From Chlamydiifrater volucris (GTDB taxonomy: Bacteria > Chlamydiota > Chlamydiia > Chlamydiales > Chlamydiaceae), in NCBI RefSeq assembly GCF_902806995.1, contig NZ_LR777654.1, forward strand, positions 1,133,354 through 1,197,353: a stretch of DNA of 64,000 nucleotides. The letters are read 5' to 3'. Numbering within the stretch: the stretch's first letter is position 1; each line of letters opens with the position of its first letter. The position numbers and the translations under genes are program-made. The notes under the pieces were generated by a model, which did no database searches, was not told the origin of the DNA, and was given only the letters and a program-made list of their open reading frames with translations. Shown one piece after another: positions 37,419-45,823 of this stretch.

Positions 37419-37654
37419 AATATACACCCATTATCTTGCTAAAATTAAATTACGAACCTAAACAGAAGCTATTCTCTTGAAAGCAAGGAGTCATTGTAAA
37501 GAAGAAAGTTTCAAAATAAAAGTACAAAGGTGTGAAGAAAGATTTTTAAATGGTTTTGTATTTTTTTGTTTAATTTTTAGAAAGAGCTTCTTTCCTGTTC
37601 TAAAAACTATTTTTTCGATAAAATGGCGGAGTTTTTTGGAGCCAAGAGATTTTT

Positions 37655-38572
37655 GTGGGTATAGTTGCAATATTTTTCACGTTGTTTATCTGGTCCTCAT
37701 CTTTTGCTCTTTCCAAAATGGCTTTGGATGCATCAGCGCCTCTTTTTGCTACAGGCAGTAGGATGCTCGTAGCAGGGGTGGTACTGGGTCTATACTCTGC
37801 TTTGAGATCTCCTTCCAAGGTGACCTTCTCTTGGCGTGTATGGCGGGATGTGTTGATTTTGTCTTTTACTGGGTTTTATCTCGCGAATGTTTTTGAGTTT
37901 CTAGGGTTGCGGCATATTAGCGCTGCTAAGGCGAGTTTCATTTATGGCTTGTCTCCTTTTTTGGCCGCCTTATTTTCTTATCTTCAGCTGAAGGAAAGAA
38001 TTACGCCTAAAAAAATTCTTGGACTGACTTTAGGTATTGCAGGATATGTAACTTACTTGTTCTTTGGTGGAGAGGGGACTTATAATGCATTCTTTAAAGA
38101 TTTTCAGTTGGGAACTCCAGAGTTGTTACTGCTATCTGCAACCTGTGTATCTTCCTTTGGCTGGACATTAATGCGAAAAATAGAGAAGCAAGCTCCGGGA
38201 ATTCCCACTTCTCAAATCAATGCTGCTTGCATGATATTTGCTGGGATTTTGTCATTGGTACATTCATACTTTTCTGAGCACTGGGCTCCACTGCCTATTT
38301 CGGATATTTCAGCTTTAGTTAAGGCCTTAGTGTCATTGATCATTTTATCAAACTTTCTCTGCTATAACCTTTATGGAAAATTGCTCAGAAAATATTCTTC
38401 GACATTTCTGTCTTTCTGCGGGTTGGTTATGCCTATTTTTTCAGGGTTTTATGGGTTTGTCCTTTTAGGGGAGACGACATCTTTGGGCTTGTTTATCGCG
38501 GTGTGTATGACTTTGGTTGGGTGTCGGATGGTGTACAGCGAAGAATTCAAGCAAGGCTACCTTGCTTCTTGA
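37655..38572 (+). CDS. EamA/DMT-family inner-membrane transporter (CT580-like)
   Basis: 305 residues with ten predicted membrane helices in two EamA repeats (about 1-140 and 150-295), the drug/metabolite transporter superfamily layout. Typical segments are FIWSSSFALSKMAL, FIYGLSPFLAALFSYLQLKE with the conserved Glu, and the equivalent GLVMPIFSGFYGFVLLGE in repeat 2. Substrate unknown. Starts at GTG 37655, the only start that keeps the first helix; the upstream ATG is out of frame. It ends head to head with the CopD operon terminator. Confidence 0.87.
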   Translation: MGIVAIFFTLFIWSSSFALSKMALDASAPLFATGSRMLVAGVVLGLYSALRSPSKVTFSWRVWRDVLILSFTGFYLANVFEFLGLRHISAAKASFIYGLSPFLAALFSYLQLKERITPKKILGLTLGIAGYVTYLFFGGEGTYNAFFKDFQLGTPELLLLSATCVSSFGWTLMRKIEKQAPGIPTSQINAACMIFAGILSLVHSYFSEHWAPLPISDISALVKALVSLIILSNFLCYNLYGKLLRKYSSTFLSFCGLVMPIFSGFYGFVLLGETTSLGLFIAVCMTLVGCRMVYSEEFKQGYLAS

Positions 38573-38593
38573 TTTTGTCAAACGGTTTTACAG

Positions 38594-38621
38594 AAAAAAG
38601 GCTTCGTTTTTATACGAAGCC
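38594..38621 (-). terminator. Terminator of the type III translocator operon
   Basis: GGCTTCGT (38600-38607) and ACGAAGCC (38614-38621) form a perfect 8-bp stem with loop TTTTAT. On the minus strand a U-run follows (complement of AAAAAA 38594-38599). It lies between the convergent EamA gene and copD and may also slow plus-strand transcription. Confidence 0.82.
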
Positions 38622-38654
38622 CCTCTCTTGAATGGAAAGCCGACTGTTCCGACT

Positions 38655-40013
38655 CTAGTTAAAAATAGCACTAGTAGTTTGAGTTTGGGAATCGGCAATG
38701 TTTTGTAAAGTTTGTAATGCACTAGTGAAAGATTCGCTAGCTTTGTCAGCTAAGCTGCCTGCCTGAGAAGCGTATTTGTCTTGAACAGAAGCGTATTGTT
38801 GTAGCATAGCTGACTGTGCTTCTGCGGCTCCGGCAGCTTTTTGGTGGGCGGCTACTTGTGATTGGTAAACATATCCAGCAATTCCATCCACTCCAGCAGT
38901 CACAACATGGATCATTTGGGATGCTTGGGCGGCTTTCATGAAGGCTTCTCCGGCCATCTTAGCAGCTCTTCCTCCTTGAACTTTTGCTACATTCATTCCT
39001 CGCGCAAACTTATCTTTCCATCCAGGATTGTTCAAAGCTTGACTAAACGCGGAACTTCCTTTGGATGTTGCTGCCGCGGTGGCTTTGGAAGTAGACGCTG
39101 CTACATCGTCTAAAGTTCCCATAGCTTTTGATGCGGCAGAACCAGCTGCCGCAGCTCCTTTTGCAGCAGATCCAACGGCTTTTCCTGCACTTTCGACAGT
39201 TTCCATGGCGGCGGAGGATAAGGAAGAAGTAGCCTTCATGGCGGATGAGGAAGCTGCAGAGGCTGCAGCGGAAGCCCCTTTCGCTGAAGCTGTTTCTGAT
39301 TTAAAAGCCGCAGATTTTAGTCCTCCGAGCTTACTGGAAACCGACATAATACCTATACCTGCGGAAAGGGCGAATCCAGCAATATTTGTAATACCAGATA
39401 TCAAAGATTGGGTAGCCTGAGCTTGGGTGGCAGCAGCTTGATGATCTGCCTGAGTTCGAATAGCGTTACCAATTTCAGGGGCCATAGCCACTTGATTTTG
39501 AATGGCTTGGTTTTGTTGTTGGAAGCTTGATTGCCAAGATTTTGCACTGGCTTGTGCAAGCATGGTCATGATCAGCCCCAGAAGAGCCAAAGTACCCATA
39601 CCTTTTTTAATCCTCACTCCATCGACAGAAGTGTTGTCTGGCACAGGAAGTTTTGGTAATTCATAATTGTTTTGTGCTGGACCCTTGGGAGCTTTTACTG
39701 CTTGAGCAGTTGCTGTTTTAGATGCACTGGAAACAGAACTATTGGAGGATGTGGCACCAGCTTTTTCGTTTTTTGCGCTTTTCTTGGTTTGAGAAGTGCC
39801 TTCTTGTTTACTGGTTTTTCCTGTTTCTGTGGAGTTGCTAATTAGGTCTTCAAATCCTGCTGCAGCTTCCGTGTCTCCAGCTCCTGCGTTTCCTGCGGTT
39901 TTTTTTGCATCACCACTCTTAGCTGCCCCTGCTGCTTGATTGTTTTGCGCTAACTGGGCTTGTAAAGCGGGATCGAAACTATTTCCGCTGCTTCCACTAA
40001 TTCCAGATGTCAT
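38655..40013 (-). CDS. copD: Type III secretion translocator CopD (CT579-like)
   Basis: 452 residues. Pore-forming translocator that inserts in the host membrane with CopB. N-terminal third (1-135) is low complexity, rich in Ala/Gly/Ser/Lys. Hydrophobic segments: MGTLALLGLIMTMLAQAS (about 140-157) and GITNIAGFALSAGIGIMSV (about 205-223). A very Ala/Ser-rich helical region follows (about 230-330), then coiled-coil-like C-terminal helices. Lies 34 bp after copB. No signal peptide, as expected for a type III substrate. Confidence 0.88.
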   Translation of the reverse strand: MTSGISGSSGNSFDPALQAQLAQNNQAAGAAKSGDAKKTAGNAGAGDTEAAAGFEDLISNSTETGKTSKQEGTSQTKKSAKNEKAGATSSNSSVSSASKTATAQAVKAPKGPAQNNYELPKLPVPDNTSVDGVRIKKGMGTLALLGLIMTMLAQASAKSWQSSFQQQNQAIQNQVAMAPEIGNAIRTQADHQAAATQAQATQSLISGITNIAGFALSAGIGIMSVSSKLGGLKSAAFKSETASAKGASAAASAASSSAMKATSSLSSAAMETVESAGKAVGSAAKGAAAAGSAASKAMGTLDDVAASTSKATAAATSKGSSAFSQALNNPGWKDKFARGMNVAKVQGGRAAKMAGEAFMKAAQASQMIHVVTAGVDGIAGYVYQSQVAAHQKAAGAAEAQSAMLQQYASVQDKYASQAGSLADKASESFTSALQTLQNIADSQTQTTSAIFN

Positions 40014-40047
40014 AATAAATTCTCCCGAAAAATATGGGTTGTTGGGT

Positions 40048-41478
40048 TTACACAGCGCCTGCTAGCCCTTGACTGATGGCAGCAAAGGCTTTAGTAATGC
40101 TGGCGGCTAATTTTGTTGCTTGTTCACTCATTTCGTTTGCATCTCCAGTCTGTTTTGATGCAATCTTGCTAGCTTGTTGCCAAAATTGCGTGAACATCGC
40201 GATCATTTCGGATTGAGCGGAGAGTTTTCCTGTTTCTTTTTGAATTTTGGCTAAGTCTTCCTGCATTTTGGAAAGTTCTACGCTGCCCACCCCTTGTATT
40301 AAGGAGGGGACTGCAGTAGCGATCCCTACTCCAGCCATGACCCAGTGATTTCCTAATGTATTCATTACTTTGGAGAGATTTGGGTAAGCTTTGGAAATAA
40401 CGCCTTTACCTTGGCTAAATATTTTTCCAACGTTTTTGGCTAAAGTTTTGGCTCCAGCTTTAATAGCAGCTTTGAGCCCTTGCTGGGCCATAGCTTTGAC
40501 CCCTTGTTGTACCGCAGTTTTTACTGCTTGTACGACGGCAGTTTTTACTGCCTGCATGACGGCTTGCGTTGCTACTTGTGTTGCTACTGATGTTGCTACG
40601 GAAGTTCCTGCAGCGGCTCCGGCTGTAGCTCCAGCGGCTGCAGCTGTTGCTCCAATGGCTCCTGCAGAAGCTAGCAATCCTGCTCCACATGTGAACAAAG
40701 CCGAGACTACAGAAATGACAGTAATGGCTATAGTGACGCCCATCATAACTTTGTTCACGGTGTCCATTTTGTTCATTCCGTGCATCTTCTTCTCAATTTC
40801 CTGCATTTTTTTGAACTCAGTACGTTCGGAATCTATCTTCACAGCTTGCTTTTCGAGTCCAATTTTGCTCATGGTAGAAGCTAGACTCTGCGTTTCCTGG
40901 TAGTTGGAAAGAGCTTCTCTAGTGGTTTCTCCCAAAGCTGTTATGGCCTTCGCTAATGACAAACCGATTTCCATAACATCCTGTCTTGGAGTGATATGGG
41001 GTTTGGGTAGCGCGGGAGTATCAACGCCTTTTGAGGCCATTTCCCCAGAGATAGCTTGGTTGACAATCTCCTGGATTTCTTGCAGGTGCATAGCCGAAAC
41101 TTCTGACATGGACGAGACGGAAGAGGAAGAGAGAGTTTGGCTGGCTTCTCTTATCTGAGATGCACTTGTTGCAGCACCGGTAGCCCCAGCAGATTGTGTG
41201 GCATCGATACTCTTAGCAGCTTTGCCAGAGACGGCTTCCGTTGTTTCCGTACTTTCAAATAATTTAGAAGCAGCAGTCTTTACGCCATCATCTTTTTGTT
41301 TCCCAGAGATAACAGCGTCGCCTTCCATTTGAGTTTCGTTGCCAGTCCGTGTTTGAGTGACTTGCTTATTCTCCTTTCCATTTTTATCTGCATCAGGTAC
41401 CCCTTGTGGAGTGGATGCAATAACTTGTTGGATGATGGAGTTGTTATTATCGGCTCCCGATGACGAAGAAAGACTCAT
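40048..41478 (-). CDS. copB: Type III secretion translocator CopB (CT578-like)
   Basis: 476-residue YopB-like hydrophobic translocator. Polar Ser/Thr/Lys-rich N-terminus (1-150), then membrane segments VMMGVTIAITVISVVSALF (about 243-261) joined to an Ala/Thr-rich GAGLLASAGAIGATAAAAGA stretch (to about 300), and a second at about 375-400 (HWVMAGVGIATAVPSLIQG). Coiled-coil-like helices end the protein. Downstream of the CT577-like gene and its chaperone in one operon. Confidence 0.9.
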   Translation of the reverse strand: MSLSSSSGADNNNSIIQQVIASTPQGVPDADKNGKENKQVTQTRTGNETQMEGDAVISGKQKDDGVKTAASKLFESTETTEAVSGKAAKSIDATQSAGATGAATSASQIREASQTLSSSSVSSMSEVSAMHLQEIQEIVNQAISGEMASKGVDTPALPKPHITPRQDVMEIGLSLAKAITALGETTREALSNYQETQSLASTMSKIGLEKQAVKIDSERTEFKKMQEIEKKMHGMNKMDTVNKVMMGVTIAITVISVVSALFTCGAGLLASAGAIGATAAAAGATAGAAAGTSVATSVATQVATQAVMQAVKTAVVQAVKTAVQQGVKAMAQQGLKAAIKAGAKTLAKNVGKIFSQGKGVISKAYPNLSKVMNTLGNHWVMAGVGIATAVPSLIQGVGSVELSKMQEDLAKIQKETGKLSAQSEMIAMFTQFWQQASKIASKQTGDANEMSEQATKLAASITKAFAAISQGLAGAV

Positions 41479-41515
41479 AATATTCCCAAAAAATTGTGAG
41501 TTGCTTTTTTGTTTA

Positions 41516-41866
41516 CTAAATGCCTTTTTGTAAGGAGCTAGAGAGTTTCTTTATTTCGGACAGGACGTTATTCAATTGCTTAGAAAAGCTTTCACTGGCA
41601 TCTGTTTGGTCAAATAGATCCTCTGCTAATTCTTCCACAGGGATAGAAGAAAGACTTCTAGTCAGAGTGTTCATTAGTTTGTTCAGTTCTTTTTCAGAAT
41701 TTTCAAGAGTAATAGATTGGAGAGCTGGTAGCTCGCTGTAAATAGAAGAAACAATAGCTTCTAATTGTTGTGGGTAGTGATCTTGTTTGGTTTTTGTTTT
41801 TTTTACACTTTTGGTAGGTCTCTTTGTAGAGACTTTTTTTGACTTGTTGGATTTGCTTTTTCCCAT
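41516..41866 (-). CDS. Small type III operon protein (CT577-like)
   Basis: 116 residues with a strongly basic, Lys/Ser/Thr-rich first 30 residues and a helical, acidic remainder. No known domain. Fixed position between the LcrH-like chaperone and CopB suggests a secreted partner or second chaperone, but its function is unknown. Confidence 0.78.
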   Translation of the reverse strand: MGKSKSNKSKKVSTKRPTKSVKKTKTKQDHYPQQLEAIVSSIYSELPALQSITLENSEKELNKLMNTLTRSLSSIPVEELAEDLFDQTDASESFSKQLNNVLSEIKKLSSSLQKGI

Positions 41867-41903
41867 AACGTTGCTTCCTATTTGTGCGGATTAAAAAGTT
41901 CTG

Positions 41904-42599
41904 TTAAGAGGATTTTTTAGATTTTTTGCTCTTAGTAGAATTCCCTTTTGGAGAAGAAGCTTTCGGTTTACCTTTTTTCTCTTCTTTACCAAGCATTTTG
42001 CTCAGAGAATCTTTCATAATGTAGCAGCGTTCTTTTAAGATTTTGAACTCTGGCTTGTCTCCGCAGATATCCATGGTTATTTCTAAGAAATTATTAGACT
42101 CTTCTGGCATATCGGCTTTCATTAGACTGTCGGCAATGTAGTAAGGTGGGATAGGATTGTCTGGTTGAGAGTCGAAAGCGAGAAAGAATCCGAAGGCAGC
42201 CTCGTTATACATTTTCAATTGGTGGTAGCAGGAGCTAAGCCCGAGTGTGTATTTGTAGCAAGCAGGTTTAGAAGCAGTAAGTAGTTGGAATAAACCGACA
42301 GCTTCCATGTATTTACCTTGAGAGTAGAAGCTGTAGGCGATAGTGTAAATTTCTTCTAGGAGGAAATCTGATAACCCCAAGATGTCCTGTAGAGTTCGTC
42401 CTTCGCCGACCCCTTGTAAAATATTCATTAGGGCTTGCTTGGTTTGTTCTTCCGTGGGCAAGGGTTGATTCTGTTTTAACTCTTCTGCGTTGATTTTTTT
42501 TTGTGCAGCAATTTCTGCTAATCGGCTTCGTTGTTTTTTATTAAAAGAAGCAGAAGGTTTATTAGAGGATTTGGAATTTTTAGATGCACGTTCTTTCAT
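41904..42599 (-). CDS. scc2: LcrH/SycD-type TPR chaperone Scc2 (CT576-like)
   Basis: 231-residue class II type III chaperone for the translocators CopB/CopD. The core (about 55-180) has three TPR-like repeats, for example YTIAYSFYSQGKYMEAVGLF and YTLGLSSCYHQLKMYNEAAFGF, as in SycD. Both ends are Lys/Ser-rich tails that exceed the usual 165-residue family length. First gene of the operon; the 225-bp upstream gap holds a TATAAT and a long palindrome. Confidence 0.9.
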   Translation of the reverse strand: MKERASKNSKSSNKPSASFNKKQRSRLAEIAAQKKINAEELKQNQPLPTEEQTKQALMNILQGVGEGRTLQDILGLSDFLLEEIYTIAYSFYSQGKYMEAVGLFQLLTASKPACYKYTLGLSSCYHQLKMYNEAAFGFFLAFDSQPDNPIPPYYIADSLMKADMPEESNNFLEITMDICGDKPEFKILKERCYIMKDSLSKMLGKEEKKGKPKASSPKGNSTKSKKSKKSS

Positions 42600-42641
42600 G
42601 GATTAATTCCTAGAATAAAAAAATTTCTAATTTTCAAAATA

Positions 42642-42671
42642 ATTATAAAACTAATTTTTGAGCTAAAACAA
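42642..42671 (-). promoter_or_regulatory. Possible promoter of the scc2-copB-copD operon
   Basis: On the minus strand a perfect TATAAT (42647 down to 42642) lies about 40 nt before the scc2 start, with TTGTTT (42671 down to 42666) 18 bp further upstream as a weak -35. A perfect 27-bp palindrome lies immediately upstream. Confidence 0.45.
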
Positions 42672-42673
42672 TA

Positions 42674-42700
42674 AGTTATTAAAAATTATTTTTAATAACT
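42674..42700. promoter_or_regulatory. Perfect 27-bp palindrome, candidate operator
   Basis: AGTTATTAAAAAT (42674-42686), one central T, and ATTTTTAATAACT (42688-42700) are exact inverted repeats. It lies in the divergent gap between scc2 and mutL, about positions -39 to -65 relative to the scc2 start point predicted from the TATAAT. It could be a protein-binding site; as an AT-only hairpin it is a poor terminator. Confidence 0.5.
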
Positions 42701-42759
42701 CGTAATTCTTTGTTTTAAAGAGAGTTGTTAGTATTTATAAATCTTTACAGGTTTCATTC

Positions 42760-42788
42760 TTGACAAGCTCTTCAGGTTGCTTTAATGT
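42760..42788 (+). promoter_or_regulatory. Probable sigma-66 promoter of mutL
   Basis: TTGACA (42760-42765), 17-bp spacer, TAATGT (42783-42788). Perfect -35 and a modest -10. The implied leader before the ATG at 42825 is only about 30 nt. Confidence 0.45.
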
Positions 42789-42824
42789 GCCCGCCTTAAT
42801 TGATTGGATAGAAAGTTGTACAGC

Positions 42825-44645
42825 ATGAGAGAAATTCGCTTACTGGACCCTATCACTATCAATCGCATTGCCGCAGGGGAGGTTATAGAAAATGCATCCT
42901 CTGTAGTTAAGGAGTTGGTAGAGAACTCGTTAGATTCTGGCGCAGACTCTATTGTAGTGGAAACTTTAGCAGGAGGTCAGGGGTCTGTTATTATCCGGGA
43001 TAATGGGTGCGGCATGACTGAGGAAGAGATTTTACTGGCTCTAGAGCGCCACGCAACTTCTAAGATCTCGGCTTTCGAAGATTTGTATGCCCTCAGTAGC
43101 TTAGGTTTTCGCGGAGAGGCTTTACCTTCAATAGCTTCTGTTTCCCGAATGGAGATTCTGTCTTCCATTAACGGGAGAGAAGCCTCCAGGGTTTTTATAG
43201 ACGGAGGAGACATAGGGGGTACGGAGATGGGGGTGCGCTCTCAGGGGACAACGATTTCTGTCTCCTCCTTGTTTTATAATGTTCCTGCAAGGAAAAAGTT
43301 CCAAAAACATCCCAACGCAGACAAAATAAAAATTCGCCGGTTGTTGGAAGGTATGGTTTTATCTTTTGATAATGTCGGTTGGAGCTGGGTAAGCGAAGGT
43401 CAGGAGGACTTTAGTGTTCCTAAAAGCATGTCTTTTGAGGAGCGAGTAGCCTTTATTATGGGGGAGGCCTTTTTTGATTCGGCTTTGCGAATACAGTCGA
43501 AGGACCCCAGTGGACAGATGGAGGTATATGGTTTCTTGGGATCTTCGGATTGCCATAGGCCGTCTCGGCAAGGGCAGAAAATTTTCTTGAATGGCCGTAT
43601 AGTAGAGTTGCCATTTGTTGGGTTTCGTGTGGAGGAAGCTTGTGGGACCATCTTCCCCACACGTAGATATCCCGTCTTTGTTTTAAAATTAACATTGCCT
43701 CCCGACTGGTGTGATGTCAATGTACATCCACAGAAGGCGGTGGTCAGGATTCGTGAAGAGCAGAAGTTAGGGCCTTTTATTTATTCTGCGATCTCTTCAG
43801 CTCTAACGACTTCTGTTGGGAAGAGTATATCCATTTCTCATCCTAATATTGAAAGAGAAGAGTTCCCCTCTATGCATAAGTTTTCAGGACGGCAGAGACC
43901 GAACCCAGAGCTGTTTCGGACTCCGTGGAAAGGTGGAGAACAAGTAGGTGTTCTGGACAGCTTTGAGCAAATCAAAAGCTCTTTGCCAAAAAAGAAAATA
44001 GAGCATTTTTCGGCGGAAGGAAGGCCTTGTCAGGAGCTGTTAAAGCAGAGTTTTGTCAGGAGCGATATTCAGCAAGAAGCTATTGATTTTGCCTCTAGGG
44101 ATGTGCGGCCATTAGTTTGGGTTGGAGAATATCTTTTTGCTGAAGATGAGGAGGGGTTGCACATTGTTCATATCCCTTCTGCGAACAAGTTTATTTTATT
44201 CTATTCTGTGATGGAGAAAACTACTTCTTCTGTCAATGTACAAAAGTTACTGTGTCCGGTTGTTTTGGAAGTAACTGCTGAAGAAGGGTGTATTTTGGAG
44301 GAATATCATACGCTATTTGCTTCTATGGGTTTTGATCTGCGTTCAATAGGGAAAACTTCCTACGCAATAGAGTCAGCGCCTGCATCCATATGTGAGGAAG
44401 AGATTTCTTTATGGGTGTTTGCTGCTCTCTCATCTCTTCAGTCAGGGAAAAGGGATATATCAGATTATTTTGTTCAAAAACTTTTGACTAAACCTTTGCC
44501 AAAAAAATCTTCCAAAATCTTTCCTGAAGAACGACTAAGATTGTTTTGGTCTTTGGGTAAACCAGAAAAAGGATTTGACGGAACCCTAATCCGTAGATTA
44601 GTCTTGGAAGTCGATCTTAGTAAATGGTTTAGAATTTATGGGTAG
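42825..44645 (+). CDS. mutL: DNA mismatch repair protein MutL
   Basis: 606 residues from ATG 42825; a TTG at 42804 is less likely. GHKL ATPase motifs: VKELVENSLDSGAD (about 29-42), DNGCGM (about 60-65), ERHATSKI and GFRGEAL (about 93), then the transducer domain with DVNVHPQKAVVR (about 300). The C-terminal dimerisation domain is diverged and I see no clear DQHA(X)2E(X)4E endonuclease motif. It overlaps pepP by 8 bp. CT575 orthologue. Confidence 0.95.
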   Translation: MREIRLLDPITINRIAAGEVIENASSVVKELVENSLDSGADSIVVETLAGGQGSVIIRDNGCGMTEEEILLALERHATSKISAFEDLYALSSLGFRGEALPSIASVSRMEILSSINGREASRVFIDGGDIGGTEMGVRSQGTTISVSSLFYNVPARKKFQKHPNADKIKIRRLLEGMVLSFDNVGWSWVSEGQEDFSVPKSMSFEERVAFIMGEAFFDSALRIQSKDPSGQMEVYGFLGSSDCHRPSRQGQKIFLNGRIVELPFVGFRVEEACGTIFPTRRYPVFVLKLTLPPDWCDVNVHPQKAVVRIREEQKLGPFIYSAISSALTTSVGKSISISHPNIEREEFPSMHKFSGRQRPNPELFRTPWKGGEQVGVLDSFEQIKSSLPKKKIEHFSAEGRPCQELLKQSFVRSDIQQEAIDFASRDVRPLVWVGEYLFAEDEEGLHIVHIPSANKFILFYSVMEKTTSSVNVQKLLCPVVLEVTAEEGCILEEYHTLFASMGFDLRSIGKTSYAIESAPASICEEEISLWVFAALSSLQSGKRDISDYFVQKLLTKPLPKKSSKIFPEERLRLFWSLGKPEKGFDGTLIRRLVLEVDLSKWFRIYG

Positions 44646-45717
44646 TAATGTTCGGATCCAGGCTGCAAGGAAACTGTTAGAGCAGCTAGGTGTGGATGCT
44701 GTGCTGATTGATAATCAGATAGATTTGGAGTATCTCACTTATGACAGTGTATCTTCAGGGAAACTGCTAATCACTCAAAACTCCGCTACTCTTTATGTGG
44801 CTTTGATAGATAAGGATATGTACCCCTCCGTGCCTGGGGTCAGGGTAGAAGTCTGTGCACCCAAGTATATGAGAGTTTTTTCCGAGAAAATTCGAGGTAA
44901 ATACGCAAGGTTAGGGTTTGACGGAGCGGATACTTCTTATCGGGCTTTTCATGACCTATCTTCTTTAGATTGTGAGTTAGTTCCACTTTCCTTTTTTTCT
45001 GAGCAGCTTAGAGCTATCAAGGATGACCAAGAGATTAAGCTTATGAGAGAAGCAGCGTTGTTAGGTTCTCGGGGGTGGGATTATATTTTGTCGCTTTTAG
45101 AAGAAGGTGTTTCTGAGAAAGATTTAGCATATGCCTTGCACGTTTTTTGGGTTAAGGAAGGTGCTGAGGGTTTCTCGTTCGACCCAATTATTGCTTTTGG
45201 TTCCAATGCCGCTCTTCCTCATGCGAAACCCTCAGAAAGGAGATTACAGAGAGGTGATATCATCATTGCGGACATAGGTGTTAAATGGAAGGGATATTGT
45301 TCCGATATGACTCGTACAATAGCTTTTGGAGAACCTTTAGGGGAGCTTTGTGAAGCGTATACTGCTGTAGCAGAAGCTCAGGCTGTTGGAATTGCTGCTT
45401 GCAAGGAGGGTGCTCTATGTGGCGATATCCACAATGAGGTAGTTAGCGTTCTCGAAAGTAGAGGGTTAAATGAATTTTTTATTCATGGAACCGGTCACGG
45501 GGTGGGAAGGGAAGTTCATGAATATCCTTACCTTTCTATAGCTAACGCCACATCTTTTGTCCCTCTTCAACCCGGGATGATTGTTACAGTTGAGCCTGGG
45601 TTGTATTTCCCAGGAAAGGGCGGTATTCGTTTGGAAGATTCAGTGCTTATTACTAAAGAAGGGGCCGTTAGTATAACCGATAGGGCCGTTTCTAAGGAAA
45701 TTCCTATATTAAATTAA
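44638..45717 (+). CDS. pepP: M24-family aminopeptidase P-like metallopeptidase
   Basis: 359 residues with an N-terminal creatinase-like domain (1-125) and a C-terminal pita-bread domain. Metal ligands: Asp in [14 protein letters not shown] (two Asp, about 215-226), His in [12 protein letters not shown] (about 285), Glu in TVEPGLYFP (about 318) and Glu in GIRLEDSVL (about 332). Cleaves Xaa-Pro N-termini in the cytoplasm. ATG overlaps the end of mutL. CT574 orthologue. Confidence 0.93.
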   Translation: MGSNVRIQAARKLLEQLGVDAVLIDNQIDLEYLTYDSVSSGKLLITQNSATLYVALIDKDMYPSVPGVRVEVCAPKYMRVFSEKIRGKYARLGFDGADTSYRAFHDLSSLDCELVPLSFFSEQLRAIKDDQEIKLMREAALLGSRGWDYILSLLEEGVSEKDLAYALHVFWVKEGAEGFSFDPIIAFGSNAALPHAKPSERRLQRGDIIIADIGVKWKGYCSDMTRTIAFGEPLGELCEAYTAVAEAQAVGIAACKEGALCGDIHNEVVSVLESRGLNEFFIHGTGHGVGREVHEYPYLSIANATSFVPLQPGMIVTVEPGLYFPGKGGIRLEDSVLITKEGAVSITDRAVSKEIPILN

Positions 45718-45757
45718 TAATTTGGAATTAATTTATTAGGTTTTTTATTTTTTTTGT
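45711..45757 (+). terminator. Possible terminator after pepP
   Basis: AAATTAAT (45711-45718) and ATTAATTT (45727-45734) can pair, followed by T-rich sequence to 45757. The stem is entirely A/T, so this is a weak call. Confidence 0.35.
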
Positions 45758-45823
45758 TTGAAAATTGATATTTAATTCCCCTTAAACTATTCTTTTTCTT
45801 CATTTAAAGAGTTCTTTGTGCCC

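Noticed and set aside
37428..37654. Small gene or RNA in the gap between thrS and the EamA gene
   Set aside because: Only short open frames antisense to one another and AT-rich DNA; nothing with a ribosome site or stable structure.
39061..39420. Plus-strand Ala-rich open frame opposite copD
   Set aside because: It is the mirror of the Ala/Ser-rich codons of copD on the other strand and has no start context or homology.
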